Assembly (NCBI GenBank): GCA_021828745.1
Contig: JAJZDE010000001.1
Location: forward strand, 19,307-55,679
Reading direction: 5' to 3'
Length of the DNA: 36,373 bases
Source of the DNA: Pseudomonadota bacterium
GTDB taxonomy: Bacteria > Pseudomonadota > Gammaproteobacteria > Burkholderiales > Ferrovaceae
Of the stretch, positions 28,131 to 36,373 are shown piece after piece. Each line of letters starts with the position of its first letter. The first letter of the stretch is position 1. Made by a program: the position numbers and the translations under genes. Under the pieces are notes generated by a model, which saw only the letters and a program-made list of their open reading frames with translations, did no database searches and was not told where the DNA came from.

Positions 28131-29174
28131 ATGACGATTCGGTTCCTCTTGCGTCCCTGGATGGTAGCCAGTGCTTTGTTGATGTCAGCCTGGGAGGCCC
28201 AGGCAACGGATATCACCGGTGCGGGCTCCACTTTTATCTATCCGGTCTGCGCCAAGTGGGCCGAAGGATTCAGAGTAGCCACCCGGAATGGTTTGAATTA
28301 TCAATCCATTGGTTCGGGTGGAGGAATCAAGCAGGTAAAAGCCAAAGTGGTGGATTTTGGGGCGACGGACAAACCCCTGACCCAGGAAGAACTGGACCGG
28401 AGTTCACTGGTACAGTGGCCGCTCGTGATGGGGGGCGTGGTTCCCGTGATCCATGTGGAAGGGATCGCTCCCGGACAAATGAAACTCGATGGGCCGGTGT
28501 TGGCCGACATCTATCTGGGCAAGATCAAACGCTGGAATGATCCGGCCATCCAGGCGCTCAACAAAGGGTTGAGCCTGCCCGCACAGGACATCGTCGTGGT
28601 TTCTCGTACCGATGGTTCCGGGACGACCTTCATCTTTACGAATTATCTCTCCAAGGTCAGTGCCGAGTGGAAAAATAAGGTAGGGAGTGATACGGCCGTC
28701 AGATGGCCCACGGGCATCAATGGCAAGGGAAATGAGGGGGTGGCTTCCTATGTGCGCCAGCAGGCGGGAGGAATTGGTTACGTGGAATATGCCTATGCCC
28801 TGCAAAATAAGATGAGTCATGTTCAGATGAAGAACCACGAGGGGCAGTTTGTGGAACCGGATATCGAAACGTTCAGCGCTGCAGCCAGCAATGCTCGCTG
28901 GAAACCGGAAAATGGGTTTCACGAAATTCTGACCGATGAACCGGGAAAAAACAGTTGGCCCATCACCGGAGCCACCTTTGTTTTGATGCAAAAAGTGCAG
29001 GAAAACCCCGAACATGCCAAAACTGCCTTGCGGTTTTTCGATTGGTCCTACAGGAATGGTCAGAAAGTCGCCCTGGCGCTGGATTATGTTCCCTTGCCCG
29101 AGGATGTGGTCAAGTTGATCGAAGCCCAGTGGAAGATTGAATTGAAGGACAGCGCGGGCAAGGCGCTCTACTGA
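28131..29174 (+). CDS. pstS: Periplasmic phosphate-binding protein
   Basis: A 347-residue solute-binding protein. A signal peptide with cleavage after AQA (residue 25) precedes the mature start TDITGAGSTFIYPVCAKW. The phosphate-site segments QSIGSGGGIKQV, VDFGATDKPL and RTDGSGTTFIFTNYLSKVS are clear. It captures phosphate and hands it to PstCA. The ATG has GGAG six bases upstream. The Pho box lies 56 bases ahead. pstC follows after 132 bases, a wider gap than those between the other pst genes. Confidence 0.97.
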   Translation: MTIRFLLRPWMVASALLMSAWEAQATDITGAGSTFIYPVCAKWAEGFRVATRNGLNYQSIGSGGGIKQVKAKVVDFGATDKPLTQEELDRSSLVQWPLVMGGVVPVIHVEGIAPGQMKLDGPVLADIYLGKIKRWNDPAIQALNKGLSLPAQDIVVVSRTDGSGTTFIFTNYLSKVSAEWKNKVGSDTAVRWPTGINGKGNEGVASYVRQQAGGIGYVEYAYALQNKMSHVQMKNHEGQFVEPDIETFSAAASNARWKPENGFHEILTDEPGKNSWPITGATFVLMQKVQENPEHAKTALRFFDWSYRNGQKVALALDYVPLPEDVVKLIEAQWKIELKDSAGKALY

Positions 29175-29204
29175 GAAGACTTCAGGAAATTTCTGTGGAT
29201 ACGG

Positions 29205-29218
29205 GAGGGGGATCCCTC
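29205..29218 (+). other. Small hairpin in the pstS-pstC gap
   Basis: GAGGG (29205-29209) pairs with CCCTC (29214-29218) across GGAT. It lies 30 bases after the pstS stop. Such structures often protect the pstS end of the message and lower downstream expression. A TATAAT at 29261-29266 and a TTGACA at 29282-29287 also occur in this gap but do not form a well-spaced pair. Confidence 0.35.
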
Positions 29219-29306
29219 TCACCCGATTGCGCGATAATAGGAAAACCTCGGTACTGGGGGTATAATCGCTCCGTTCCTGACTTGACATTTTGCCCATGGC
29301 CGTCTT

Positions 29307-30299
29307 ATGAACCCTATACCGACCCAACCTGTTGAACGCGCGTCCACGCGTTCAGGGCAGGCGCGTGGTTTTGGCCATCTTGCCGATCGCTTGTTCGAGT
29401 GGCTGACCCGGTTCTTCGCTTTTTTGGTGTTGTTCACGCTACTGGCTATTCTGGCTTCTTTGGTGGTGACCAGTGCGCCTTCACTGAAAGCCTTTGGTTT
29501 TCATTTTTTGTGGTCCGATGACTGGGATCCCGTGCAGGATAAGTATGGTGCCTTGATCCCGGTTTACGGAACCTTGGTCAGTTCTTTCGTGGCCCTGCTG
29601 ATTGCGGTTCCCATCAGTTTCGGGATTGCCGTCTTTCTCACGGAAATGTCTCCTCCCTGGCTCAAACGTCCGCTCGGGACGGCTATTGAATTACTGGCCG
29701 CCATTCCCAGCATCATCTACGGGATGTGGGGGCTGTTTTCCTTTGCCCCGATTTTTTCCCGGACCCTGCAACCCTTCCTGATCGAAACTTTGGGCAAAAT
29801 ACCCTTTGCGGGGCAGCTTTTTCAAGGCCCACCCCTGGGGATCGGTCTACTGACGGCCAGCATCATTCTGGCCATCATGGTGATTCCTTTCATTTCCTCG
29901 GTCATGCGGGATGTCTTTGAACTGGTGCCCGCCGTACTCAAGGAATCGGCTTATGGTCTGGGGGCCACCACCTGGGAAGTGGTCTGGCGGGTGGTATTGC
30001 CCTATACCCGTGCCGGTGTGGTAGGTGGAGTCATGCTGGGGCTGGGGCGTGCCTTGGGAGAAACCATGGCGGTCACCTTCGTGATTGGCAATACCCAGCA
30101 TCTCAGTCCCTCGCTGCTGGCTCCGGGAAACAGCATCGCCTCGTCCCTGGCCAACGAATTTGCCGAAGCGGTGGGCGACCTTTATACCTCTGCGCTGATT
30201 GAATTGGGACTGCTGCTTTTCATCATTACGGCTATCGTGCTGGCCATGGCCAAGTTGATGTTATTGCGCATGGGTCAGCGTGAAGGGACGCGGAGTTGA
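29307..30299 (+). CDS. pstC: Phosphate ABC transporter permease PstC
   Basis: A 330-residue inner-membrane permease. About six hydrophobic helices are visible, starting with the stretch [19 protein letters not shown]. The large-loop motif [17 protein letters not shown] and the EAA-type coupling segment [21 protein letters not shown], which contacts PstB, are typical. A polar N-terminal extension of about 25 residues is present. With PstA it forms the channel of the high-affinity phosphate importer. The ribosome binding site before the ATG is weak. pstA starts 2 bases after the stop. Confidence 0.96.
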   Translation: MNPIPTQPVERASTRSGQARGFGHLADRLFEWLTRFFAFLVLFTLLAILASLVVTSAPSLKAFGFHFLWSDDWDPVQDKYGALIPVYGTLVSSFVALLIAVPISFGIAVFLTEMSPPWLKRPLGTAIELLAAIPSIIYGMWGLFSFAPIFSRTLQPFLIETLGKIPFAGQLFQGPPLGIGLLTASIILAIMVIPFISSVMRDVFELVPAVLKESAYGLGATTWEVVWRVVLPYTRAGVVGGVMLGLGRALGETMAVTFVIGNTQHLSPSLLAPGNSIASSLANEFAEAVGDLYTSALIELGLLLFIITAIVLAMAKLMLLRMGQREGTRS

Positions 30300-30301
30300 C
30301 C

Positions 30302-31162
30302 ATGCGCTATACCACGCCTGAAATTCGCCGTATCTACCGTCGCCGCCAGTTGACCAATCGTTTTCATCTGTTCATGTCGGTGTGTGGCATGGGCTTTGGT
30401 CTGTTTTGGTTGGTCTGGATTCTCTGGACCTTGTTGTCCAATGGTTTTGAAGCGTTGAGTTGGTCCCTGCTGACCCATCCGACGCCCGCTCCCGGGGGCG
30501 AAGGGGGGCTGGGCAATGCCATTTTGGGTAGCATCATGATGGCCGGTCTGGCGACCTTGATTGGAACGCCGGTGGGCGTGTTGGCCGGGACCTATCTGTC
30601 CGAATATGGCCGACGCGGGTGGTTGGCTCCCACCACCCGTTTCGTCAACGACATTCTTCTCAGTGCACCCTCCATCGTTCTGGGGCTGTTCGTTTATACC
30701 GTGTATGTGGCTCGTTTTCACCATTTTTCAGGGATTGCGGGCGCTTTGTCCCTGTCTTTGATCGTGGTTCCCGTGGTTGTCCGAACCACCGACGACATGC
30801 TGCGTCTGGTGCCGGACAGTCTGCGCGAAGCCGCCATTGCGCTGGGAGCACCCCGTTGGAAAATGGTGGTAATGGTGGCTTATCGAGCGGCTAAAAGCGG
30901 CATCGCTACGGGCGTGCTGCTGGCGGTGGCACGAATCAGTGGTGAAACGGCACCGCTCTTGTTCACCGCACTGAATAATCAGTTCACTACCTGGAATATC
31001 AATGAACCGATGGCCAATCTGCCGGTGGTGATCTTCCAGTTTGCCATGAGTCCCTACGATGACTGGCACCGTCTGGCTTGGGGCGGGGCCATCCTGGTGA
31101 CCCTCAGTGTGCTGACCATCAATGTGCTGGCGCGTTTGCTGTTCCGTCAAAAAAGTTCTTGA
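30302..31162 (+). CDS. pstA: Phosphate ABC transporter permease PstA
   Basis: A 286-residue inner-membrane permease. Hydrophobic helices start with [21 protein letters not shown]. The conserved [16 protein letters not shown] segment and the EAA-type loop [18 protein letters not shown] are present, as is [15 protein letters not shown]. The ATG has GGAG six bases upstream, inside the end of pstC. A frame extension to a TTG at 30296 overlaps pstC and is not needed. pstB follows after 11 bases. Confidence 0.96.
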   Translation: MRYTTPEIRRIYRRRQLTNRFHLFMSVCGMGFGLFWLVWILWTLLSNGFEALSWSLLTHPTPAPGGEGGLGNAILGSIMMAGLATLIGTPVGVLAGTYLSEYGRRGWLAPTTRFVNDILLSAPSIVLGLFVYTVYVARFHHFSGIAGALSLSLIVVPVVVRTTDDMLRLVPDSLREAAIALGAPRWKMVVMVAYRAAKSGIATGVLLAVARISGETAPLLFTALNNQFTTWNINEPMANLPVVIFQFAMSPYDDWHRLAWGGAILVTLSVLTINVLARLLFRQKSS

Positions 31163-31173
31163 GCAGGGGTTTC

Positions 31174-31968
31174 ATGAGCCATACCGAGGTTTTCAATCTT
31201 TCTTCCATCGCACCCGAAGTGCGTATTGCCATTCGGAATCTCAATTTTTACTACGGTCGCTTCCATGCGTTGAAGAATGTCACCATGGATATACAGACCA
31301 ACAAGGTGACGGCTTTCATTGGCCCTTCGGGATGCGGTAAGTCCACTCTTCTGCGGACCTTCAACCGTTTGCATGAACTTTATCCGGCCAATCGAACCAC
31401 GGGTCAAATCCTGCTGGATGGCAAGAATGTTCTGGATCGTCGAGAAGATCCCACGTTATTGCGGGCTCGTGTGGGGATGGTCTTCCAGAAACCCACGCCG
31501 TTTCCCATGTCGATTTATGAAAACATTGCTTTTGGCGTGAGATTGTACGAAAGGTTGACGTCCATGGAAATGGACGAGCGGGTGGAATGGGCTCTGAGGA
31601 AGGCGGCGCTGTGGCCTGAAGTGAAAGATAAACTGCGTCAGAGTGGTAACGGGCTTTCCGGAGGACAGCAACAGCGTCTGTGTATTGCCCGTTGTATCGC
31701 CATCAAGCCGGAAGTGATCCTGCTGGATGAGCCCTGTTCAGCGCTTGATCCTATTTCTACGGCGCATATCGAGGAACTCGTGCACGACCTGAAGAGCGAT
31801 TACACCGTGGTCATGGTGACCCATAACATGCAGCAAGCCGCTCGAGTTTCTGACTATACCGCCTATATGTATCTGGGAGAGTTGATCGAGTTCGACGAGA
31901 CGGATCAAATTTTTACCAAACCCAATCAGAAGGCGACGGAAGACTATATCACCGGGAAATTTGGTTGA
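31174..31968 (+). CDS. pstB: Phosphate ABC transporter ATP-binding protein
   Basis: A 264-residue ATPase that powers phosphate import. Walker A GPSGCGKS is at residues 50-57, the ABC signature LSGGQQQR begins at 161, and Walker [14 protein letters not shown] follows; [14 protein letters not shown] contains the switch His. [12 protein letters not shown] at the N-terminus is typical of PstB. AGGGG stands about 6 bases before the ATG. In many betaproteobacteria phoU comes next; here the next gene is tpiA, after 97 bases without a recognisable terminator. Confidence 0.97.
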   Translation: MSHTEVFNLSSIAPEVRIAIRNLNFYYGRFHALKNVTMDIQTNKVTAFIGPSGCGKSTLLRTFNRLHELYPANRTTGQILLDGKNVLDRREDPTLLRARVGMVFQKPTPFPMSIYENIAFGVRLYERLTSMEMDERVEWALRKAALWPEVKDKLRQSGNGLSGGQQQRLCIARCIAIKPEVILLDEPCSALDPISTAHIEELVHDLKSDYTVVMVTHNMQQAARVSDYTAYMYLGELIEFDETDQIFTKPNQKATEDYITGKFG

Positions 31969-32065
31969 TTTTCGGGTTTGCGGCTCACGGCTCATTGCAA
32001 GGAAGGCCATTTCAAGGCATCATCCTGCCCAGACATTAATTTCATGCAAGGTTTGGAGCAGACAC

Positions 32066-32836
32066 ATGCGTAATAAACTCATTGCAGGCAACTGGAAAAT
32101 GCACGGTTCTCGGGTGGCAAACGAGGCATGGGTGCGGGCATTACAGGCAGAACCGACTTTGGATGCCGTTGAACTGGTGGTATTGGTTCCAGCACCTTAT
32201 CTGGCCCAGATGCAGCAGTTGCTGGGCGGTTCGGCCTGTGCCTGGGGAGGACAGGATATCAGCGATCAGGAACGCGGCGCTTTTACCGGAGAGGTGGCGG
32301 CTTCCATGTTACGCGAATTCGGATGCCGGTATACGGTGGCAGGCCATTCGGAACGGCGTCAACGCCATGGTGAAACCGATGTCCAGGTGGCAGCCAAGGC
32401 GCAACAGGCGTTGGCTCAGGATCTGATTCCCATTCTCTGTCTGGGAGAGTCGCTCGAGCAGCGGGAGGCAGGAAAGACGGCGCAAGTGATGCGCCACCAG
32501 TTGGGGGTGCTTCTGGATATATTGGGCGAAACCGGCATGGCCCGTTCGGTACTGGCCTATGAACCCATCTGGGCTATCGGTACGGGACGAAGCGCCACTC
32601 CGGCACAAGTTCAGGAAGTCCATGCCTGGCTGCGTCAGCAGTGCGCTGAAGCGTCGCTGGATCTGGCCGAAAATATTCAAATTCTCTATGGTGGTAGCGT
32701 CAAAAGTGCCAACGCGGTAGAATTGATGGCCTTGCCCGATGTAGATGGGGCACTGGTGGGGGGCGCTTCCCTGGTAGCGCAGGAATTTTTGGCGATCGCG
32801 CGCGCAGCAGCGAAAGCAAGTCAAAGGACTGAGTAA
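32066..32836 (+). CDS. tpiA: Triosephosphate isomerase
   Basis: A 256-residue TIM-barrel enzyme interconverting dihydroxyacetone phosphate and glyceraldehyde-3-phosphate. Catalytic residues are Lys11 in GNWKM, His94 in AGHSERR and Glu166 in YEPIWAIGTG; the phosphate-binding YGGSVKSAN loop is near the end. The start at 32066 has GGAG eight bases upstream. The frame extends further back, but homology starts here. The stop shares one base with the secG ATG (TAATG). Confidence 0.97.
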   Translation: MRNKLIAGNWKMHGSRVANEAWVRALQAEPTLDAVELVVLVPAPYLAQMQQLLGGSACAWGGQDISDQERGAFTGEVAASMLREFGCRYTVAGHSERRQRHGETDVQVAAKAQQALAQDLIPILCLGESLEQREAGKTAQVMRHQLGVLLDILGETGMARSVLAYEPIWAIGTGRSATPAQVQEVHAWLRQQCAEASLDLAENIQILYGGSVKSANAVELMALPDVDGALVGGASLVAQEFLAIARAAAKASQRTE

Positions 32837-33171
32837 TGGAAACGGTGGTTTGGGTCGTACATGTGGGGGCCGCGCTTGGAATCATCGGATTGGTTCTCAT
32901 GCAGCATGGCAAGGGTGCGGATATGGGAGCGGCTTTTGGGAGCGGTTCTGCGGGGGGGGTATTTGGCGCATCGGGCGCATCGAACTTCCTCAGTCGCAGC
33001 ACAGCCATACTGGCTGCGGTGTTTTTTTGCACCAGCATGCTGCTGACTTGGTATTCGGGGCACGGTAACAAAGGGACGAGCGTGATGAACGAAGCCAATG
33101 CGCTCAAGACCCCTGTGGTTTCGACGCCAGTGAAAGAGATTCCCACAAAATCCAACGAGATTCCGAAATAA
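32836..33171 (+). CDS. secG: Preprotein translocase subunit SecG
   Basis: A 111-residue inner-membrane protein that assists SecYE during export. The first helix VVHVGAALGIIGLVLMQHGKGADMGAAFGSG leads into the conserved glycine-rich loop with GSAGGVFGASGASNFLSRST; the second helix is AILAAVFFCTSMLLTWY. The polar tail is Lys/Pro-rich, as in other SecG proteins. The ATG overlaps the tpiA stop by one base. Confidence 0.96.
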   Translation: METVVWVVHVGAALGIIGLVLMQHGKGADMGAAFGSGSAGGVFGASGASNFLSRSTAILAAVFFCTSMLLTWYSGHGNKGTSVMNEANALKTPVVSTPVKEIPTKSNEIPK

Positions 33172-33185
33172 GGTACACTGGTACC

Positions 33186-33200
33186 CCCCAGTCAAAGGGG
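33186..33200 (+). other. Small hairpin between secG and tRNA-Leu
   Basis: CCCC (33186-33189) pairs with GGGG (33197-33200) across a 7-base loop, just before the tRNA. A loose palindrome GGTAC/GTACC precedes it. There is no proper T-run, so it may be a processing feature rather than a terminator. Confidence 0.3.
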
Positions 33201-33211
33201 ATGAGTTTTGA

Positions 33212-33296
33212 GCCGATGTGGTGAAATTGGTAGACACGCCGTCTTGAGGGGGCGGTGGCGAAAGCCGTAGCAGTTCGAGTCTGCTCATCGGCACCA
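33212..33296 (+). tRNA. tRNA-Leu (GAG)
   Basis: The acceptor stem GCCGATG pairs with CATCGGC, followed by discriminator A and an encoded CCA (33294-33296). The D-arm has GGTAGAC. The anticodon stem CCGTC pairs with GGCGG around the loop TTGAGGG, giving anticodon GAG at 33246-33248, which reads CUC and CUU. A variable arm of class II length (GTGGCGAAAGCCGT) and the T-loop TTCGAGT are present. It lies between secG and nuoA, a common betaproteobacterial order. Confidence 0.95.
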
Positions 33297-33313
33297 TGGA
33301 ATGATCGAGAATG

Positions 33314-33336
33314 GTTTGGTGGAGATTCTGCCAAAC
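33314..33336 (+). other. nuo leader stem-loop 1
   Basis: GTTTGG (33314-33319) pairs with CCAAAC (33331-33336). The stem can continue inward with two G-U pairs and two more Watson-Crick pairs to a 3-base loop, about 10 pairs in all. It lies 18 bases after the tRNA 3' end and has no T-run. Confidence 0.5.
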
Positions 33337-33372
33337 AGATGTAATGCTGTCATAATGACGCTTTATGGAGGT

Positions 33373-33399
33373 CGAGTTTCTGGAGTTGTGCAGAACTCG
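33373..33399 (+). other. nuo leader stem-loop 2
   Basis: CGAGTT (33373-33378) and CTG (33380-33382) pair with CAG (33391-33393) and AACTCG (33394-33399), giving nine pairs with one bulged T and the 8-base loop GAGTTGTG. A further small hairpin, CGGG/CCCG, follows at 33401-33414. Confidence 0.55.
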
Positions 33400-33446
33400 G
33401 CGGGTCTTCTCCCGGTAGTTGGGGGAGGTGCCCAATGATAATAATC

Positions 33447-33469
33447 GCACCCGTCCTATGAGGGGGTGC
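33447..33469 (+). other. nuo leader stem-loop 3
   Basis: GCACCC (33447-33452) pairs with GGGTGC (33464-33469), and CCT (33455-33457) with AGG (33461-33463) around the loop ATG, with a two-base bulge. It ends 20 bases before the nuoA ATG and encloses the G-rich stretch that could serve as ribosome binding site. Confidence 0.55.
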
Positions 33470-33489
33470 AGGAACACTGCGAGTATGTG

Positions 33490-33846
33490 ATGTCACAACA
33501 TTATTTGCCGGTATTGTTGTTCATTCTGGTGGGTGTGGGCGTGGGTGTGGTCCCCGCGGCTCTCGGTTGGTTTCTCGCGCCGCATCGCCCCGACCCGGAA
33601 AAGAATTCCCCCTATGAATGTGGCTTCGAGGCTTTCGAAGACGCGCGGATGCGTTTTGACGTGCGCTATTACCTCGTAGCGATCCTCTTTATTCTATTTG
33701 ATCTGGAAATTGCCTTCCTCTTTCCCTGGGCTGTGGTACTGAAAGATATTGGCGGGTTTGGTTTTCTGGCCATGCTGGTGTTTTTGGGGATATTGGTGGT
33801 AGGGTTTGCCTACGAGTGGCTCAAGGGCGCGCTCGAATGGGAATGA
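33490..33846 (+). CDS. nuoA: NADH-quinone oxidoreductase subunit A
   Basis: A 118-residue membrane subunit of complex I. The three helices are visible ([65 protein letters not shown]). The loop motif [23 protein letters not shown], which contains the conserved Cys near the quinone site, is intact. The start at 33490 fits family length; a GTG at 33466 is in frame but adds an unusual segment. The Shine-Dalgarno before 33490 is weak. Confidence 0.95.
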   Translation: MSQHYLPVLLFILVGVGVGVVPAALGWFLAPHRPDPEKNSPYECGFEAFEDARMRFDVRYYLVAILFILFDLEIAFLFPWAVVLKDIGGFGFLAMLVFLGILVVGFAYEWLKGALEWE

Positions 33847-33885
33847 AGCAACGATTGCCGGGTTGATCCATACAGGGAGGGGAAC

Positions 33886-34368
33886 ATGGCACTGGAAGGC
33901 GTGCTCAAGGAAGGTTTTGTCACTGCGAGTCTGGATACGGTCATCAATTGGACCCGTACGGGTTCCCTTTGGCCCATGACTTTCGGGTTGGCCTGCTGTG
34001 CGGTGGAAATGATGCACGCCGGGGCGTCCCGTTATGATCTGGATCGCTTTGGAATCGTTTTTCGCCCAAGTCCCCGTCAGTCCGATCTCATGATAGTGGC
34101 TGGGACTCTCTGTAACAAAATGGCCCCGGCCCTGCGCAAGGTATATGACCAGATGGCTGAACCTCGTTGGGTCATCTCCATGGGGTCCTGCGCCAATGGT
34201 GGAGGGTACTACCACTATTCCTATTCAGTGGTGCGCGGTTGTGACCGTGTGGTGCCGGTGGATGTCTATGTTCCGGGTTGTCCTCCCACGGCAGAGGCCC
34301 TGTTGTTTGGTTTGATCCAGTTGCAACAAAAGATCCGCCGTACCCAGACCATTGCGCGGGTGGCCTGA
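33886..34368 (+). CDS. nuoB: NADH-quinone oxidoreductase subunit B
   Basis: A 160-residue subunit that holds the terminal iron-sulfur cluster N2 next to the quinone site. The cluster ligands are present: Cys37 and Cys38 in GLACCAVEM, Cys102 in MGSCANGGG and Cys132 in [24 protein letters not shown] Shine-Dalgarno precedes the ATG. Its stop shares a base with the nuoC start (TGATG). Confidence 0.97.
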   Translation: MALEGVLKEGFVTASLDTVINWTRTGSLWPMTFGLACCAVEMMHAGASRYDLDRFGIVFRPSPRQSDLMIVAGTLCNKMAPALRKVYDQMAEPRWVISMGSCANGGGYYHYSYSVVRGCDRVVPVDVYVPGCPPTAEALLFGLIQLQQKIRRTQTIARVA

Positions 34369-34961
34369 TGAGTTTGCTGAATCGTCTTGAAACATTGGCA
34401 GGTGCCCTGGATCAAGCCTTCGGCGAGGTCCTGGAAGAATCCTCGATTCAACTGGATGAACTGACCGTCCGGGTGGGGACGGCGCACTGGCTGGCAGCGG
34501 CTCTGCGTCTGCGTGACGAGTTTGGCTTCGAGCAACTCATCGATCTGTGCGGGATGGATTATTCCACCTACCCCGACTGGTCCCGGCCCCGTTTCGGGAT
34601 CGTGGTCCACCTGCTCTCGATCCGGCATAACCTGCGCCTGCGCGTCAAGGTGGCCGCGCCGGAGGGTCCTGTTCCTCTGGTGGAATCGGTGGTTACGGTA
34701 TGGTCTGTGTCCAACTGGTTTGAACGGGAAGCTTTTGATCTGTTCGGGATCGTTTTTTCCGGGCATCCCGACCTGCGCCGCTTGCTGACGGATTATGGTT
34801 TTGTGGGACATCCTTTCCGCAAGGATTTCCCCATTTCCGGATTCGTGGAAATGTGTTATGACCCGGAACAAAAGCGGGTCATCTATCAACCGGTCAGCAT
34901 TCCGCCGCGTGAAGTGATTCCACGCAAGACGCGTCCGGAACATTATGGGGATACGGCATAA
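34368..34961 (+). CDS. nuoC: NADH-quinone oxidoreductase subunit C
   Basis: A 197-residue peripheral-arm subunit (30-kDa homologue). The signature [23 protein letters not shown] followed by [17 protein letters not shown] is complete. It is separate from nuoD here, unlike the fused NuoCD of E. coli. The ATG overlaps nuoB by one base and the stop overlaps nuoD (TAATG). Confidence 0.97.
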   Translation: MSLLNRLETLAGALDQAFGEVLEESSIQLDELTVRVGTAHWLAAALRLRDEFGFEQLIDLCGMDYSTYPDWSRPRFGIVVHLLSIRHNLRLRVKVAAPEGPVPLVESVVTVWSVSNWFEREAFDLFGIVFSGHPDLRRLLTDYGFVGHPFRKDFPISGFVEMCYDPEQKRVIYQPVSIPPREVIPRKTRPEHYGDTA

Positions 34962-36226
34962 TGGCTGAAATACGTAACTACACCATGAACTTTGGTCCGC
35001 AACATCCCGCAGCACACGGGGTGTTGCGCCTGGTTCTGGAACTGGACGGCGAAGTGATCGAGCGGGCCGATCCCCATATCGGGCTTTTGCACCGCGGGAC
35101 GGAGAAGTTGGCGGAAACCCGTACTTTCCTGCAAAGTGTGCCCTACATGGATCGTCTCGACTACGTATCCATGATGTGCAATGAACATGCCTATGTCCTG
35201 GCCATCGAGAAATTGTTGCAGGTGGATGTGCCGATCCGTGCACAATACATTCGCGTCATGTTTGACGAGATTACGCGCATCCTCAATCACTTGTTATGGA
35301 TTGGCGCACATGCGCTGGACATTGGCGCCATGACGGTGTTCCTCTATGCTTTCCGCGAACGGGAAGATCTGGTGGATTGCTATGAAGCCGTTTCCGGCGC
35401 TCGATTGCATGCCGCCTATTATCGTCCCGGCGGGGTGTACCGGGATCTGCCCGAGCGCATGCCCTTGCACCTGGCCAACAAGGAAATTCGGGGTGGACGT
35501 TCGGATGCCAAGGCGCAGCGCTTGAACCGCAATCGTCATGGGTCATTGCTCGATTTCATTGAAGATTTCGTCGATCGTTTTCCGAACTATCTGGACGATT
35601 ACCACAATCTGTTGACCGACAACCGAATCTGGAAGCAACGGACGGTGGGGATCGGGGTCGTGACGCCAGAGCGCGCGTTGTCCCTGGGGTTTACAGGACC
35701 CATGTTGCGCGGGTCGGGAGTGGCTTGGGACCTGCGCAAGAAGCAGCCGTATGAATCCTACGCCGAGATGGATTTTGACATTCCGGTGGGCGTGAATGGC
35801 GATTGTTACGACCGTTATCTGGTGCGGATGGAAGAGATGAAACAATCCAACCATATCGTCCGTCAGTGTATCGACTGGTTGCGTCGCAACCCGGGGCCTG
35901 TCATTACCGATAATCACAAGGTGGCACCGCCTGCACGGGAATCCATGAAAGAAAACATGGAAGAGTTGATTCACCATTTCAAACTCTTCAGCGAAGGCAT
36001 GCATGTGCCGCCGGGAGAGGCCTTGGCCAGTGTGGAGGCACCAAAGGGTGAATTTGCCATTTACCTGGTCTCCGATGGAGCCAATAAACCTTACCGTCTC
36101 AAGATTCGGGCCCCCGGTTTTGCCCATATGGCCGGTCTGGATGAAATGTCGCGTGGGCATATGATTGCAGACGTGGTCGCCATCATCGGGACCCAGGATA
36201 TCGTTTTTGGAGAAGTGGACCGCTGA
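34961..36226 (+). CDS. nuoD: NADH-quinone oxidoreductase subunit D
   Basis: A 421-residue subunit (49-kDa homologue) that forms the quinone-binding pocket with NuoB. The N-terminal [29 protein letters not shown] with Arg45, [11 protein letters not shown] and the C-terminal end [20 protein letters not shown] tail are typical. Arg45 in the HRGTEK motif is probably the counterpart of the arginine methylated by NDUFAF7 in mitochondria, though that needs an alignment. nuoE starts 2 bases later. Confidence 0.97.
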   Translation: MAEIRNYTMNFGPQHPAAHGVLRLVLELDGEVIERADPHIGLLHRGTEKLAETRTFLQSVPYMDRLDYVSMMCNEHAYVLAIEKLLQVDVPIRAQYIRVMFDEITRILNHLLWIGAHALDIGAMTVFLYAFREREDLVDCYEAVSGARLHAAYYRPGGVYRDLPERMPLHLANKEIRGGRSDAKAQRLNRNRHGSLLDFIEDFVDRFPNYLDDYHNLLTDNRIWKQRTVGIGVVTPERALSLGFTGPMLRGSGVAWDLRKKQPYESYAEMDFDIPVGVNGDCYDRYLVRMEEMKQSNHIVRQCIDWLRRNPGPVITDNHKVAPPARESMKENMEELIHHFKLFSEGMHVPPGEALASVEAPKGEFAIYLVSDGANKPYRLKIRAPGFAHMAGLDEMSRGHMIADVVAIIGTQDIVFGEVDR

Positions 36227-36228
36227 TC

Positions 36229-36373
36229 ATGCTGAGTACGGAATCCAGACAACAGATCGACCGCGAAGTCGCCAAGTATCCCCCGGACCAGAAACAGTCG
36301 GCAGTGATGTCGGCCCTGCGTATTGCCCAGGTCCAGCATGGCTGGCTGTCGAAGGAAGTCATGAACAGTGTGG
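36229..36373 (+). CDS. nuoE: NADH-quinone oxidoreductase subunit E, N-terminal part
   Basis: The first 48 residues are present and the gene runs off the window. They read MLSTESRQQIDREVAKYPPD and then QKQSAVMSALRIAQVQHGWL, the usual start of the 24-kDa thioredoxin-like subunit that carries a [2Fe-2S] cluster. The cluster cysteines lie beyond the window edge. The ATG is 2 bases after the nuoD stop. Confidence 0.93.
   Translation, partial: MLSTESRQQIDREVAKYPPDQKQSAVMSALRIAQVQHGWLSKEVMNSV

Noticed and set aside
29282..29312. Consensus -35 TTGACA with TTATGA 17 bases later
   Set aside because: Transcription would begin inside pstC after its start codon, so it is unlikely to be the functional pstC promoter.
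34266..35243. A 325-codon minus-strand frame
   Set aside because: It lies opposite nuoB, nuoC and nuoD, which are certain.

Overview
The window looks like chromosomal core DNA of a betaproteobacterium. It is GC-rich, has Shine-Dalgarno-led genes and many ATGA/TAATG stop-start overlaps. Several gene orders are typical of that class: slt-cca, a MidA-type methyltransferase near ttcA, dapB-carA-carB-greA-yhbY-rlmE-ftsH-folP-glmM, and tpiA-secG-tRNA-Leu-nuoABCDE. I see no insertion sequence, prophage, CRISPR array or rRNA. An acidophilic or autotrophic member (Ferrovum- or Gallionella-like) would fit, but that is only an impression.

Layout. Bases 1-1220 hold the end of ahcY and metF (activated-methyl cycle). 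Bases 1243-8597 hold a MidA-like methyltransferase facing a small membrane protein and ttcA, then a class V glyoxylate aminotransferase, then slt and cca on the minus strand, then a DUF2889 gene. Bases 8659-11732 hold sucCD, fur on the minus strand and the lipoprotein gene bamE, which overlaps dapB. Bases 11729-22917 form a long plus-strand run for lysine/peptidoglycan precursors (dapB), carbamoyl phosphate (carAB), transcript cleavage (greA), ribosome maturation (yhbY, rlmE), membrane proteolysis (ftsH), folate (folP) and amino-sugar synthesis (glmM). Bases 22914-31968 are a phosphate region: ppk and sixA on the minus strand, then an OlsB-like acyltransferase, ppx and pstSCAB on the plus strand, with a clear Pho box before pstS. 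Bases 32066-36373 hold tpiA, secG, a tRNA-Leu(GAG) and the start of the complex I operon, cut off inside nuoE.

How the parts work together. The phosphate block joins high-affinity uptake (PstSCAB), polyphosphate synthesis and breakdown (Ppk, Ppx) and a probable phosphorus-free lipid enzyme. The usual companions phoU, phoB and phoR do not follow pstB. The dapB-glmM run feeds cell-wall, nucleotide and translation functions.

No gene here belongs to an obviously new system. The signals most worth a second look are non-coding: a terminator-like hairpin inside the first codons of folP, a terminator hairpin in the carA leader, and a multi-hairpin leader between tRNA-Leu and nuoA. Three genes (ftsH, slt, midA-like) appear to use TTG starts, and Cca has lost the Asp of its HD motif. 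All function calls rest on reading motifs by eye; no database search or folding program was run.
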